Positions 12,003 to 22,833 of a DNA stretch of 64,000 nucleotides are shown here, in pieces; positions within the stretch are counted from its first letter, which is position 1; every line of letters begins with the position of its first letter. The position numbers and the translations under genes were made by a program. The notes below the pieces were generated by a model that was given only the letters and a program-made list of their open reading frames with translations, was not told where the DNA came from and did not search any database. The DNA comes from Elmis aenea (taxonomy: Eukaryota > Arthropoda > Insecta > Coleoptera > Elmidae), in assembly GCA_947652605.1 (NCBI GenBank), contig OX393577.1, positions 36,459,466 to 36,523,465 on the forward strand. The letters run 5' to 3'.

Positions 12003-13849
12003 CAGGGTGATTGATTGAGACCAGTACTTAAAAATAAATGAAGAATGAAAAAGGGTATGGATCCGAAATTATGGTAATGACCATAATGGCATCTTATCTT
12101 CTTATTGAAAATTTTTTCAAGATGGCGACACTTCCGGAAATACCAGAAGTTGTCGTCTACTTTCTTATTTCAAATACAATGGTCTATTTTTTATTGTGTA
12201 TTTGGATTTAAAACGGTATTTTAGAGGGACTTTTATTTTCATTCCCTATACCTAAGTGCAGTCATTCTTTAGATTTTTGGACTTTTTTGAAAAATTTTTG
12301 ATTTTCATCGTGATGCTTAATATTATCTAACGCCAAGAAAAAACGCTTAAATTTAGACCATGCCTAGAAGAGTACATCCTGGAATTTTTGCAATCGATGC
12401 ATTACTTAACAGGGTGTCCAAAATTTAATTTTCTTTTAATACAACTTCAGACCACTAAAACTCGTTTTTTTCAAATATAATACCCAAACTTTTTTTTCAC
12501 TTTCTAATGCAAAATTACATTCTGCATCAATCTGTATCAGCATTTCCTATACCTATCTCCAACAATTTTCGAGTTATTAAGAATTTTTGATAAAGTTAAG
12601 AGAAATTGCAACATTTTTAAATAGTAAGCCTTGGAAATGACAACAAAATTAATAACTGTAAACCACTTTTATTGCGTTTGTCTGAAGTATCCATGAAAAT
12701 GGAAAATCAAGATTATTCAACACGAATATTTTAAACTTATTTTATATTCATGAAGAATGTCACAAGATTATTGAAAGAATTTGCCGTGTGTTCAGTGAGA
12801 GGTAGGTATCCTCATTTGACTGTAATGACCAGACAGAAATTTCAATGAATAGAATCAAATTTTTTGCAATTTAGAAGAGTGAAATCTGCTAGTATTCGAC
12901 CTAAGCGTGTGACAAATGATGAAACTAACGAAGTTAACATCCTGGGATATTTTAATGACCATCCTCAGTGGTCAATTCGATTGGTAGCGCAAGACTCGGG
13001 TTTAACATACTATGCTGTACAAGCTACATTAAAAATGCACAACTATTCGTTCGCACTTTCAATAATCTTGTGATATTCTTCATGAATATAAAACAAGTTT
13101 AAAATATTCGTGTTTGAATAATCTTGATTTTCCATTTTCATGGATACTTCAGACAAACGCAATAAAAGTGGTTTACAGTTATTAATATTGGCATTTGTTG
13201 TCATTTCCAAGGCTTACTATTTAAAAATGTTGCAATTTCTCTTAACTTTATCAAAAATTCTTAATAACTCGAAAATTGTTGGAGATAGGTATAGGAAATG
13301 CTGATACAGATTGATGCAGAATGTAATTTTGCATTAGAAAGTGAAAAAAAGTTTGGGTATTATATTTGAAAAAAACGAGTTTTAGTGGTCTGAAGTTGTA
13401 TTAAAAGAAAATTAAATTTTGGACACCCTGTTAAGTAATGCATCGATTGCAAAAATTCCACTCCAAGGTTTCTTCTAGGCATGGTTTAAATTTAAGCGTT
13501 TTTTCTTGAAAAATGGCGGCGTTAGATAATATTAAGCATCACGATGAAAATCAAAAATTTTTCAAAAAAGTCCAAAAATCTAAAGAATGGCTGCACTTAG
13601 GTATAGGGAATGCTAATACAAGTCCCTCTAAAATAACGTTTTAAATCCGAATACGCAATAAAAACTATACCATTGTATTTAAAATAAGAAAGTAGACGTC
13701 AACTTCCGGTATTTGCGGAAGTGTTGCCATGTTGAAAATATTTTCAATAAACAGATCAGATGCCATTATAGTCATAACCAAAATTTCAGATCCATACCCT
13801 TTTTTATTCTGCATATATTTTTAAGTACCGGTCTCAATCAATCACCCTG
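12003..13849. mobile_element. Foldback element C, 1847 bp, TA duplication
   Basis: Termini are TA|CAGGGTGATTGATTGAGACC and its complement |TA. Arms of roughly 700 bp flank a unique centre of about 350 bp (about 12740-13090) that carries a DUF4817/HTH transposase fragment. The same family is present at 51678-53562 with the centre in the opposite orientation. Arms contain further internal motifs 'acagggtgtccaaaattta' near 12410 and 13430. Confidence 0.9.
12698..13073 (+). pseudogene. DUF4817/HTH transposase N-terminal fragment
   Basis: The foldback loop encodes, in broken frames, a segment resembling the DUF4817 helix-turn-helix region (FYIHE-C--IIER-CRV) and then an open 69-codon frame (12864-13073). 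That frame holds FRRVKSASIRPKRVTNDETN and SIRLVAQDSGLTYYAVQATL. In insect DUF4817 transposases this corresponds to the linker and second HTH (...VNP-IS-R--A-DSGIS--SV-RIL...) that precede a DDE domain. No catalytic domain is present. The minus-strand copy at 52462-52909 supports the reading. Confidence 0.6.
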
Positions 13850-13851
13850 TA

Positions 13852-14261
13852 TATATGGTTATTTTAAGTTCAATGATAACTTTAAAAAATAAAAATTTAA
13901 TTTTTTATATGAAACATTGAGTATTATTAAAATAGCACTAATTTTAATGTGCCAGCAGTAATAAATTGCTTACTGAGCATAACAAAACATAGACTGATAG
14001 TTTACATAATATGCTGCATGCTTCAAATAAATGTATAACAAGGAAATAAAAAGTTATTTAAATCTTAATATTTCAATATGATTTTGTTTCCATTAAAGCA
14101 TTTTCACTCCAATAATACTAACGTTATGACAGTTTTACGTTTGCAGTATATAATGCAGATAGTGTACTATAAACCCCAACCGGATTTGAACTAATTTATT
14201 AATTGGGTTTTCATTGAAAATTTTATTTACGAATTAAAAACTTAATTTTTGTATTACTTAT
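13852..14261. other. AT-rich intron sequence, no gene seen
   Basis: It lies between foldback C and the second direct repeat. No exon or terminal repeat recognised. Confidence 0.5.
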
Positions 14262-14524
14262 AAATTTAAAAAAATATTATAAAAGTATTTCATTCGAAAG
14301 CACTGTCCAAAATTTATTTAATTAAAAAAACCTTCAATATATTTTTTTAAATACTCAGAATGAAATTTCATTAACTATTATTTAAAACAATTTTTAGTGC
14401 TGAATTAAATAAGTATAATATACAATTCATTAGCATGTAATTAGGTAAATATATAACAAATATTGGACAATTTAGTAGGTTCAATTACATTTTAATTCTA
14501 ATTTTCAAACTTTTAAGTCATCAT
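14262..14524 (+). repeat. Direct repeat copy 2 (about 263 bp)
   Basis: Same orientation as 11662-11929, sharing long identical runs such as 'tttattcgaaagcactgtcc' with one or two changes. It ends at a common 'cttttaagtcatcat'. Either a dispersed repeat or an old local duplication. Confidence 0.85.
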
Positions 14525-15298
14525 ACTTATAAATTAAAATTAGAAGTATATATCATATCAATGCATAGTTTATTAAAACATAATAAATACTTAATTTAGT
14601 AAAGACGTTATGCTATTTTAATAATATCTTTTTGTACTTTATTGTCCAATTTTAATAACCTTCACGCTTGAACAAAATTAATGCAGTGTGAATATCATGA
14701 AATTTACTGTTTATTGAATGCTTATTAGTCGATTGCAATTAATTGTATGGATTGTTTTAGTCTTATCATACCTACATTATGTATACCTATACAAGTAGAT
14801 ACTATCATATATTATCGATATACATATTTTTATTGTGGATGATATTGTGAAAATGTAAACTGTAAACATTTACCTAACATATATAAACGAAAATTTGTTA
14901 TTTTATACATAAATTTGTTATTTAACCGACCTTGAGTGTCACAAAAACATGAAAAACAATAATTAAACTTCTTTCAGCGATTAATTAAATGAATGTTTTC
15001 TGCTAAAATCATTAACTTTTTTAAACATAACCCTGGTTTTTATTGACAATTTTAATGTCCCATTGAAGAAGCTATTACAAATTTGTTTTTAATTTTGTTT
15101 TACATGTATACTGCACCTACTTAAAATACAACTTGGTTACAACTGAAAAATATATTCATAAAAACAGTTATTTAAATTTTCTTATACAAATGTTGCTTAA
15201 AGTGCATTAACATAATTTTGTGATATATGCTTACTTAATAGTACATTTTTATGAATGGGTAATGATATGAATTATAATGAAATACTTTAAATTACATT
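14525..15298. other. AT-rich, no gene seen
   Basis: No exon, RNA gene or element end recognised. Confidence 0.5.
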
Positions 15299-15306
15299 AT
15301 TTGATA

Positions 15307-16628
15307 CAGTGGCGTAGCAACTGCATAACAAGGGTCTGCAATGCGGAAGGGCCCACGAGTGTAAGGGCTCTGGCTTTGGACAAGTAAACTGAGAAAAAGT
15401 ACATAATATCAACAACACAGTCTAGATCAGCGATTTCTAAACTGGGAGGCACGGACTAGTGCAAAAGGAGACGCGAAAAGTTTAACAGATATGATATATG
15501 TAGGTAGAGTGCATAGTATAGAATTAGCTGATTGGTTGAAAATATGGTTTTTGCAACTGCAGTAAAGATTGATTTTTTTTAAATTGGAAATCCGTTGTTT
15601 CAGAAACTGGATGACACCACTGGTTGGCAGTTTGCAAGTGCATAGTTTATAAAACGGCTGCTGGAACTGCTAGTCGCAATGACCATCAAAACTTTATTGT
15701 TAAACTTGCCTATTTGGTTGGGATTTTTGGAAAATTGAGTGTTTTGTACAAATCAATGCAACGACTACAAATGCATTCACTGAATCAAAAAAAATAGTGA
15801 AAGCATTCATTAAAAACTTTGGAGCTATGCAAATCAAATTTACAAAAAAATAAGTTCAACATGTTGTATATTCAGGTGCTTAATAATTTGATGCAAACAG
15901 AACTTATCTAGCTCTTTTAGTTTTTGAGATATAGGGAAAAAAGTCAAAAAGTGGATTTTTGTTTTTTGCCCGTAACTTTTTCATTTGATGTCGAATTTCA
16001 TTTTTGTAAAAACATTTTGATGGCCACTTTTTGCAAGGAATCAAATTCCCCAATTATATTTTCCGTGCGACGTTTCATTTTTTTAAAACCATCATCAGGT
16101 CAATTTTTGCTTATGGACGCTATATCTGATTTTAATGCCAATTTGTAGAGCATTTTATTCTGAATTCGATAATGTATAACACTTGGGACTCTTTTGAAAC
16201 TGTTGTTAAAAATGGCAAAAACAAATATTTTATTTAAAACAAATCCTAATCGGCATGGTAAATAATTGTCTTTGTCCCTTTTTCCTTGGAAGCAGGTGAG
16301 TAAACCGTATGAAATTACTATTAAAGGGATTTAATTAAAAAAATCGGTATTAATAAATATGTTAGGAATGCCGGGCCAACACAAAGTTCGGCAAATAAGC
16401 ATAAGCACACAAGTTGCTACTCCCGAGATTCTACTGTATTATCTCTTACTTCTTTTGTTACGTGTTAATGAAATATGTATTATATTTTTATTTTCTGTTG
16501 TTCACTTATTAAATGTATTTTGCAAAAATCAAAATTTGTGTGTCTGTTTTTTTAATTATAATCAACAAGGGAGGGGGGCCCTCTGACCAGGCTTGCGGAA
16601 GGTCCCGATATTTCTAACTACGCCACTG
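15307..16628. mobile_element. hAT element, 1322 bp, 8 bp duplication ATTTGATA
   Basis: It begins CAGTGGCGTAGCAACTGC and ends CTACGCCACTG. The exact duplication ATTTGATA sits at 15299-15306 and 16629-16636. Eight-base duplications and CAGTGGCGTA ends are hAT hallmarks. No transposase frame remains. Part of the interior (about 15855-16370) is an arm of foldback family D. Confidence 0.85.
15855..16370 (+). repeat. Partial arm of foldback family D
   Basis: This block matches both arms of the palindrome at 42538-43760 but lacks the CAGGGTT terminus. It contains a 74-codon frame that also appears in those arms. I regard this as repeat homology rather than a gene. Confidence 0.75.
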
Positions 16629-16823
16629 ATTTGATACAATATTCAGCACATTTGACTTAAAAAACTGGCAATTTTTGTAAGAAAAAAAAAAAAAAATTTT
16701 CAGAATCAAAAATCACTTTGATTAGCATTACACCAAGAATGAGGTAACTAGACACAACAAAATTAGCACAGCAGACTTATAATCTAGGTATTACTATTTG
16801 TAAATTAATGATAGCTTAATCCG

Positions 16824-17099
16824 CAGTGGTTTCCAACCTGTGGGGCGCGCCCCCCTAGGGGGGCGCGAGGCTATTGCTAGGGGGGCGCGCAGCTGTTACC
16901 AAAATATAATTTTTTAATACAAACAAACAAAACGAACTTTGTTTATACAGAATATGGTGTATTGTTTTGTAGTCCATTAAATAATTCTTATTTATCAGAA
17001 CCGTATTTATGAAAATAGATTGTAACAAAAAGTGAGGGGGGCGCAAAAAAAAATTTTTGAAAAAGGGGGGCGTAGGTACAAAAAGGTTGGAAACCACTG
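16824..17099. mobile_element. hAT MITE, 276 bp, G/C-rich ends
   Basis: Termini are CAGTGGTTTCCAACCTGTGG and the complement ending GGTTGGAAACCACTG, with subterminal gggggcgcg runs. Flanks share GCTTAAT (16814-16820 and 17100-17106), an imperfect 8 bp duplication with two extra bases at the left. A second copy is at 42173-42425. Confidence 0.75.
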
Positions 17100-17107
17100 G
17101 CTTAATG

Positions 17108-17514
17108 TATATCTTGTTGTATGTCTCGTCTCTTGTAAGGAAGTTGATTTTAGTTCCTTTACTTTCAGGTTCATGTTTAAAATGCTAAAAAGATTACAGT
17201 AGTTCAGTTTTTAATGTTATTTTAAGTTTTACTCAACTTTATTGAATGCAAGATATTGCCAAGGTTGAACTAATTCACTTTAAAAATAATGGAATCTAAC
17301 AATCTTGTCAAACAATTTAGGTAATTTTAAATAAGTTGAAAAATATTAGTTATAAAATGTTTACAATCACAGTTCAGTATATTTTTGAAAATCATATCAG
17401 TGTTGTTTGAAATGATTTTTCATAGTTTAGTGACAGCACCTGTTACTTAATAAGTTATTAAATATTAGCAAAAGAATTATCCGTTGGTAAAACCAAACTG
17501 GGGATTACTTTAAT
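17108..17514. other. AT-rich, no gene seen
   Basis: No exon or terminal repeat recognised. Confidence 0.5.
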
Positions 17515-18640
17515 GCTAGCTCTACACTCTCGCCCGAGCCGCTCGGACGAGCCACTCGGCGAGTGGTGCCTAGACGAGTACTACCTTCCATACTCTCGCT
17601 GAGTGGCTCTTTAAATATTTAAAAAGACACTCGCCGAGTGGCTCTTTAAATATTTAAAAACTCTCTCAAGGTGGATCGAGTCAAAGTTGCTACTGCTATT
17701 TCTTTATGTGCCGTGAGCTACTATAGTAGTACGATAGTGCATTAAAAAAATAACCATACGTAGAAAAACTTTTGAGAAAAATAAGTTTAGAAGTTGTTTA
17801 TTTTTAACAAAATTGTTGTATTTGACTAAAGAAAACACGATCGCTGTAGTAATTGACATTGTACGTATAACTTGTCACCATAATAATGATTTTTCGTCGA
17901 AAATTAATAAAACATAGTTAAAAATTGTCAATTACTACAGCGATTGTGTTTTGTTTAGTTAAATACGATTTTATAAAATATAATAAATAACTTTAAAACT
18001 TATTTTTCTCAAAAAGTTTCCTGTGTTTGCTTATTTTTTTAATGTACCATTGAATTCAGAATTTAATTCTGTATCAGTCAATAAAAAAAAGTACTTATAC
18101 CATGATTTGTCAAACAAAAAAAAAAGGCAATCGCCAGTCTGACATATTTCGTGGTAGAAAAAACATATGTACGTCATTTGGTAAAAAAATGTCCACGATT
18201 TACAAAAATATAAGGTTTATAGGGGTTTCCTCTTAAATTAACAAAGTTATAGGGGTACGACAGTCAAACTGACTTACCCTGTACACTAAACTCAATTTGT
18301 AATTCAGGATTTTTTTAAATCAACAATATACCTAATAATAAAATAAAGGTTTACAGAAAAATAGACTGTTAATTTGATAAAACATTTGATATTTTGCATT
18401 GCAATTTTGATTGAATGTTTTTATATTTATATTTTTATTGGAAAAACATAAAGTAGTGAGTGAGAGTGTGGATGGGTCGCTCGCACTCGCCACTCGCCTC
18501 CTTTGACTCGCCACCAAATACCGACTCGGAACGGAGCGCCGGCGAGTCGAGGCAAGCGAACACGAGCCGAGGCGAGCGCACCCACCACACTCTCGCGCTC
18601 GGACAGACTTGCGTTCACTCGGCGAGAGTGTAGAGCTAGC
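17515..18640. mobile_element. DNA element with GCTAGCTCTACACTCTCGCC ends
   Basis: About 20 bp of matching inverted termini, GCTAGCTCTACACTCTCGCC and its complement, bound 1.1 kb with CTCGGCGAG-rich subterminal repeats at both ends. Inside lie a smaller inverted pair (about 17836-17860 and 17930-17953) and an arm of the 'acagtcaaactga...ccctgta' foldback (about 18120-18285). No transposase frame is visible. Superfamily undetermined. Confidence 0.65.
18120..18285 (-). repeat. Foldback family E arm (solo)
   Basis: Ends in CCCTG|TA and shares text with 62951-63050 and 63900-63925, including 'gacagtcaaactga' and 'cgccagtctgacat'. It is one arm of a palindromic family whose better copy lies at the right edge of the window. 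Confidence 0.65.
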
Positions 18641-19155
18641 ATAAAACATATATACGAGATTTTTAAATTTTTGTGAATAGATCAACATTACAGGTTGGTG
18701 CAGTATGGTTAGAGGTTTCTGAGAACTATAATAACTTTAGCAAGGCGGCTCAGTATTGGGTAAATAGATTTCTTAAAGGATGTTCACTTATCACCAACAC
18801 TGGTGGTGGTAAATAATATAATATATTTACAGTGCAAACATCTTTTTCAACAAGTCCATTGTGCAGATTTTGACATATGGCAAATTTCTTCGAAAAATAA
18901 AATATGGAATTTTTCTACAATTTTTTAAAAAATTCATTGTGGTTTAAAGCATATCCTGATTTTCCTTCTTTTAAGAAGACAACACGGCTTCTACAGTAAC
19001 AACTGCTGAATGCAATAACAAGTTCAAAACTCTCTTAGTACAAAATTATTTAGTTTTTCTAAAATATTCTGCCTTAATAAATAAACAACGCTCCACACCT
19101 TAAGAAAAATATGGGGATTGTGAGAATTATTCATGCATTTGATTTAAAAACATGT
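18641..19155. other. AT-rich, no gene seen
   Basis: No exon, RNA or element end recognised. Confidence 0.5.
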
Positions 19156-19164
19156 CTTATTGTC

Positions 19165-19475
19165 AGGTCCATGTCCTGCCCCCCCCCACATTTGAAATGT
19201 AACTTTTTTTTAAATGTAGAAGGTTGTGCTAGCCTTGTGCTGGCGTGCTTTGTTAAAATTTTTGATTGTGCTGGTTTCGTTAAGCCACAAATTCAATTTT
19301 AATTTGGGGGGGCTATCATGTCCACAGCCCCCCCAAATTAAAGTTGAATTTGTGGCTTAACGAAACCAGCACAATCAAAAATTTTAACAAAGCACGCCAG
19401 CACAAGGCTAGCACAACCTTCTACATTTAAAAAAGAGTTACTTTTCAAATGTGGGGGGGGGCAGGACATGGACCT
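19165..19475. mobile_element. Near-perfect 311 bp hairpin, 9 bp duplication
   Basis: The sequence starts AGGTCCATGTCCTGCCCCCC and folds back on itself almost base for base to end with the complement. The stem is about 145 bp and the loop near 19313-19325. CTTATTGTC flanks it on both sides (19156-19164 and 19476-19484), a 9 bp direct duplication, which fits a Mutator-like or Merlin-like transposition. It lies in the presumed first intron of SPoCk, so its transcript could form a long dsRNA hairpin. Confidence 0.85.
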
Positions 19476-19484
19476 CTTATTGTC

Positions 19485-20160
19485 GACTACTATTTATAAA
19501 ATTCGAGAAGAGAATGTAACAAAACATTTATGAACCAAATTATTTCTATAATAAAGGTTAATTAAATATATGTATACCATTTTCAAAAATGTTCTCCAAA
19601 TTCCAATTTTAATGATTTAATATTATGTAATTATGACATTTGAAAATTTAAGCTCAAATTGAATACAGATATGCTTAGTCAACTTTTAAAACATAAAATG
19701 TTACGCTAAGCTGTATGGAAATCACTCTATATTGTAAGTTTCTACTTCGAATTTGGTATAATATAGAGTTCGCAAATTCATGTAAATTTTAGCTTTATCG
19801 TTAATATAGTTTTTTAATATTAACTACACATAAATATTTATTACATAACTGATCATATAAAATTATACTAAAATGCTATACAGCGAAAAACCTCTGGCTT
19901 GATATTTTATGAAAAAATAAATAGTATATTCACTTTTTATTCATATACTTCAAAAATATAGGTCTAATCTGTTGCTTAAATAGATAACGCAGAATAATAT
20001 CTAATCTGTTTCTTAACTTTTGTAGTTCTTACATCTAGATAATAAGTTGAACTAGTTATTAGGAATTTTATTATGTACAGACAATTTATGTTAACATGAC
20101 AACAATGCGAATCTTAAGAGCTGCAACATAGAAAATTGGTTAAATCAGATGAATGTATGC
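19485..20160. other. AT-rich, no gene seen
   Basis: No exon or element end recognised. Confidence 0.5.
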
Positions 20161-20168
20161 ATGGAGAC

Positions 20169-20605
20169 TAGGGGTGGGCGATATCCAAATTTCGATATCG
20201 AATATCGATATCGAAATTATATCGATATATATCGACATATCGATATATCGGAATATCGATATATCGGAATATCGATATATCGACATATCGAAATTTCGAT
20301 ATAAAAGCGGCGCGAAGCTAAAAAAGTGAAAAAAGAGACTGGTGACCTTAAAAAAAAAAAAAACTTTTCGCCCTTAAAATATCGATATATCGGAATGTCG
20401 GAATATCGATATTCCGATATATCGATATTCCGATATATCCGAATGTCTGAATATCGATATTCCGATATATCGATATTTCGATATATCGATATCAAAATTA
20501 TAATACAATCTTGGTTTCCGGGTTTGGAACCGCGTCTTCTATATTTAGAAGTAGTTGACGTTTCGACCATTGTGTCGATATTTATCGATATATCGCCCAC
20601 CCCTA
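20169..20605. mobile_element. hAT MITE with ATCGATAT arrays, duplication ATGGAGAC
   Basis: It starts TAGGGGTGGGCGATATCC and ends ATATCGCCCACCCCTA. Exact 8 bp duplications ATGGAGAC lie at 20161-20168 and 20606-20613. The interior is almost entirely 'cgatatatcg' short palindromes, which create long spurious open frames on both strands. A block at about 20498-20580 is unrelated to the arrays and resembles a Penelope-type fragment. A second copy at 42478 is interrupted by foldback D. Confidence 0.9.
20498..20580 (-). repeat. Possible Penelope-like terminal fragment
   Basis: On the minus strand this reads GGTCGAAACGTCAACTACTT and then, further on, GGTTCCAAACCCGGAAACCA. The GAAAC-GTC element recalls the hammerhead ribozyme core in Penelope-like retroelement termini. 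The block shares 'ataatacaatcttggtttcc' with 20931-20950. The assignment is tentative. Confidence 0.35.
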
Positions 20606-20884
20606 ATGGAGACTATATTTACCATTTAAGTTTGGCGATAAAAGACCATGTCTTACTAATTACAAACAAAACTATTGAAACATGCTTATTTCTTTGATTC
20701 TAAATACCATCATACTTCATACATTAACTATTAAAGATGGGAAAAAATATTTCTGATAGGCAATCATCAGTAGTTTATTGTGCTGTTTTTAAATACAAGC
20801 AGTAACTTAAACAATAATTTTTTCATTGCACCAATATAAGTGAATGAAGTGAATTTATTAACAAAAAGTATATCCATAAAAACA

Positions 20885-20996
20885 AAAGAAGAACTATTTT
20901 ATTCTTGAGGCTTTCGCGGCCGTTATCCATAATACAATCTTGGTTTCCGGGTTTGGAACCCGGAAACCAAGATTGTATTAAAAGAAGAACTATTTA
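20885..20996. repeat. Short retro-type insertion with 48 bp hairpin
   Basis: The direct repeat 'aaaagaagaactattt' (16 bp) occurs at about 20884-20899 and 20980-20995. Between them are 'gaggctttcgcggccg' and a palindrome (about 20932-20979) of 'acaatcttggtttccgggtt' and its complement. Long flanking duplications suggest target-primed insertion. The GGCCGCGAAAGCCTC motif on the minus strand resembles Penelope-like ends. Confidence 0.45.
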
Positions 20997-21346
20997 TACG
21001 TTTATTTTATATTTATAATTGCGTGATATAGGGGCAAACTCCTTGTTATAAAAATTATAAATAAATCAAAATTTTTAGTTTTGGACTCTGGAACAATCAC
21101 TTTAAATTTCGATGACTTCATTATTTATCAAATAAACAATACCAGAGAAAAACAGTATTACTAGAAATTTAAAAAAAGTAACATGAAGCAACTGTAAAAT
21201 ATTCTTTAATTTTTTTTTTAAAATGAACACTTTCAAGAAACTCAACACTATCATAACATAGGAAAGTATTATGGTGTACTATTTTGATATCAGTAATGAA
21301 CTATTGCTATTTTAAATTGCTTTAAACTACTACATTCAACGTTTAA

Positions 21347-21636
21347 CACGTTGACGGACAATTGTGTCTATAGCAGTCAAAACCAAGTTCAAAATGTGAC
21401 ATGACTGCAATAACCGTCCAAAATAAATGGTCGTTTTTAGACACTGCTGCTATGGCCGTCTGAATATGCATTTACTAGCATACTACTACAAGGCTTGTGT
21501 CACATTTTCAAAGTTTTCTCAGGGTTAATTTTATTTGGTGGCTTTTACCATCCCCATTTAATCCAATCCACGTGGTTGTGCTAGTGCGTGATTGTCAATT
21601 TTTGAACTTCACATATTGTGAGTGTCCGTCAACGTG
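21347..21636. mobile_element. piggyBac-type MITE, 290 bp, TTAA
   Basis: TTAA|CACGTTGACGGACA at the left and TGTCCGTCAACGTG|TTAA at the right (TTAA at 21343-21346 and 21637-21640). TTAA duplication with 14 bp matching ends is diagnostic of piggyBac transposition. Non-coding. Confidence 0.85.
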
Positions 21637-21640
21637 TTAA

Positions 21641-22737
21641 AAGGTTCTAAATTATCGAAAAGTTCTGCTTTAGGGTTCTACAATTTTGTGTTTCATTGTT
21701 TACGGAGGTACCTCCTAGCTATTAAAATTTTTCCAAATAATTTATAAAAAAAACTTCTCAGATAAAAGTGTAGGAATTCCAAAAAACAATCAACAATCTA
21801 TGTCTACTAAACTGCTACTACTATTTTAACAATTTCTTTTGTATCTGATAATACATTTGATATGTAAAATACAAAAAACAGCAAATTTTTATTTATTAGT
21901 CTAAATTTGGAAACACATTAAAACCCTGATTTTTAAGTTTCCAAAAACCTTCAAAGCTACGTAAACAAATATAAACCTAATTGTAACATTAATTAAGTTT
22001 TGAACTGTTCTATGGTTCAGTAAATTTAGATTTAAATTAAAGGTCATATTCATTTATTCAGTATCACACCATAATTACTTTTATTACAATTATTATTATA
22101 TTTTGCCTAAGAATGGTATAATTATATAGCAAAAATAAGACTTTTGGGTAATTTTAATGGCAGTAACATAAGATTTAATTTTGCATAAAAAATTAAAAGC
22201 TCTTTAACAAATAACAAAAGATGAAGTCCTAATTAGTTGGAATTTTAACAGGGTTTCTTTGTTGAAAAACATGTTTTTTTTACATTTGACTTAGTTTCTC
22301 TAAAATAATCAATAAAACCAATAATAATCTATCGACCGGCAATATTCTTTAAAACCTAACATTGATATTACTGTAATGAAACTTATCAAACTAACAAATG
22401 AGGAAGAATTATAACAGATAATAAAAACGTGTACACAAATAACACAGTATTAAAATATTTTGTTTGTTTTAAGAATAACATAGAAATATTGTACGGTTTA
22501 ATGAATCGCCTAATAAAAATTTATTTAAGCTGTTGCAACGTACGTAAAACTAGTGCAATTTTGTAATGGTAGAAATGCAGTTGTTTTTTAATATTATGTG
22601 CACGTAATACGAAGCAATATCGATTAGCAAATTATACATTTCAAAACTAATACTTAAATTCTAACAATGCTAATATTGATTATAATCCATGCCCTAATAC
22701 ACCAACAATGAAATCAAATAATTACTTAATTACTTAC
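21641..22737. other. AT-rich intron sequence, no gene seen
   Basis: This follows the first SPoCk exon on the minus strand. No exon or terminal repeat recognised. Confidence 0.5.
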
Positions 22738-22833
22738 TGAATTCGTAGCAAACTGAATAGCATCGGCATTTAGATCTTTATTGAAACGCTGCGGTAATTT
22801 TTCATATTTGGCATTGTTGTATGACTTTTTCAT
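22738..22833 (-). CDS. SPoCk: Candidate first coding exon of SPoCk/ATP2C1
   Basis: From ATG at 22833 the minus strand encodes MKKSYNNAKYEKLPQRFNKD and LNADAIQFATNS (32 codons), then a consensus donor TCA|GTAAGT. The exon ends in phase 0, and the ATPase exon at 11218-11360 starts in phase 0 on the same strand, so they join cleanly across an 11.4 kb intron. A short variable cytoplasmic leader before the conserved ATPase segment is usual for this family. I do not recognise this leader itself, so the link rests on strand, phase and position. It lies head-to-head with ATMIN about 2.2 kb away. Confidence 0.45.

Noticed and set aside
15924..16148. 74-codon frame repeated at 42677-42901 and 43385-43624
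   Set aside because: The frame is shared only because all three lie in arms of the same foldback family. No domain is present and the palindrome arms carry it on both strands.
18332..18688. Overlapping 118 and 71 codon minus-strand frames
   Set aside because: They cover the GC-rich CTCGGCGAG subterminal repeats of a DNA element. No domain is recognised.
19176..19475. CRISPR-like or riboswitch-like hairpin
   Set aside because: The organism is an insect, the structure is one simple inverted repeat, and a 9 bp target duplication explains it as a transposon.
20217..20697. Frames of 123-127 codons rich in RYRYSDI on both strands
   Set aside because: They are produced by the ATCGATAT array, which has no stop codons in some frames.
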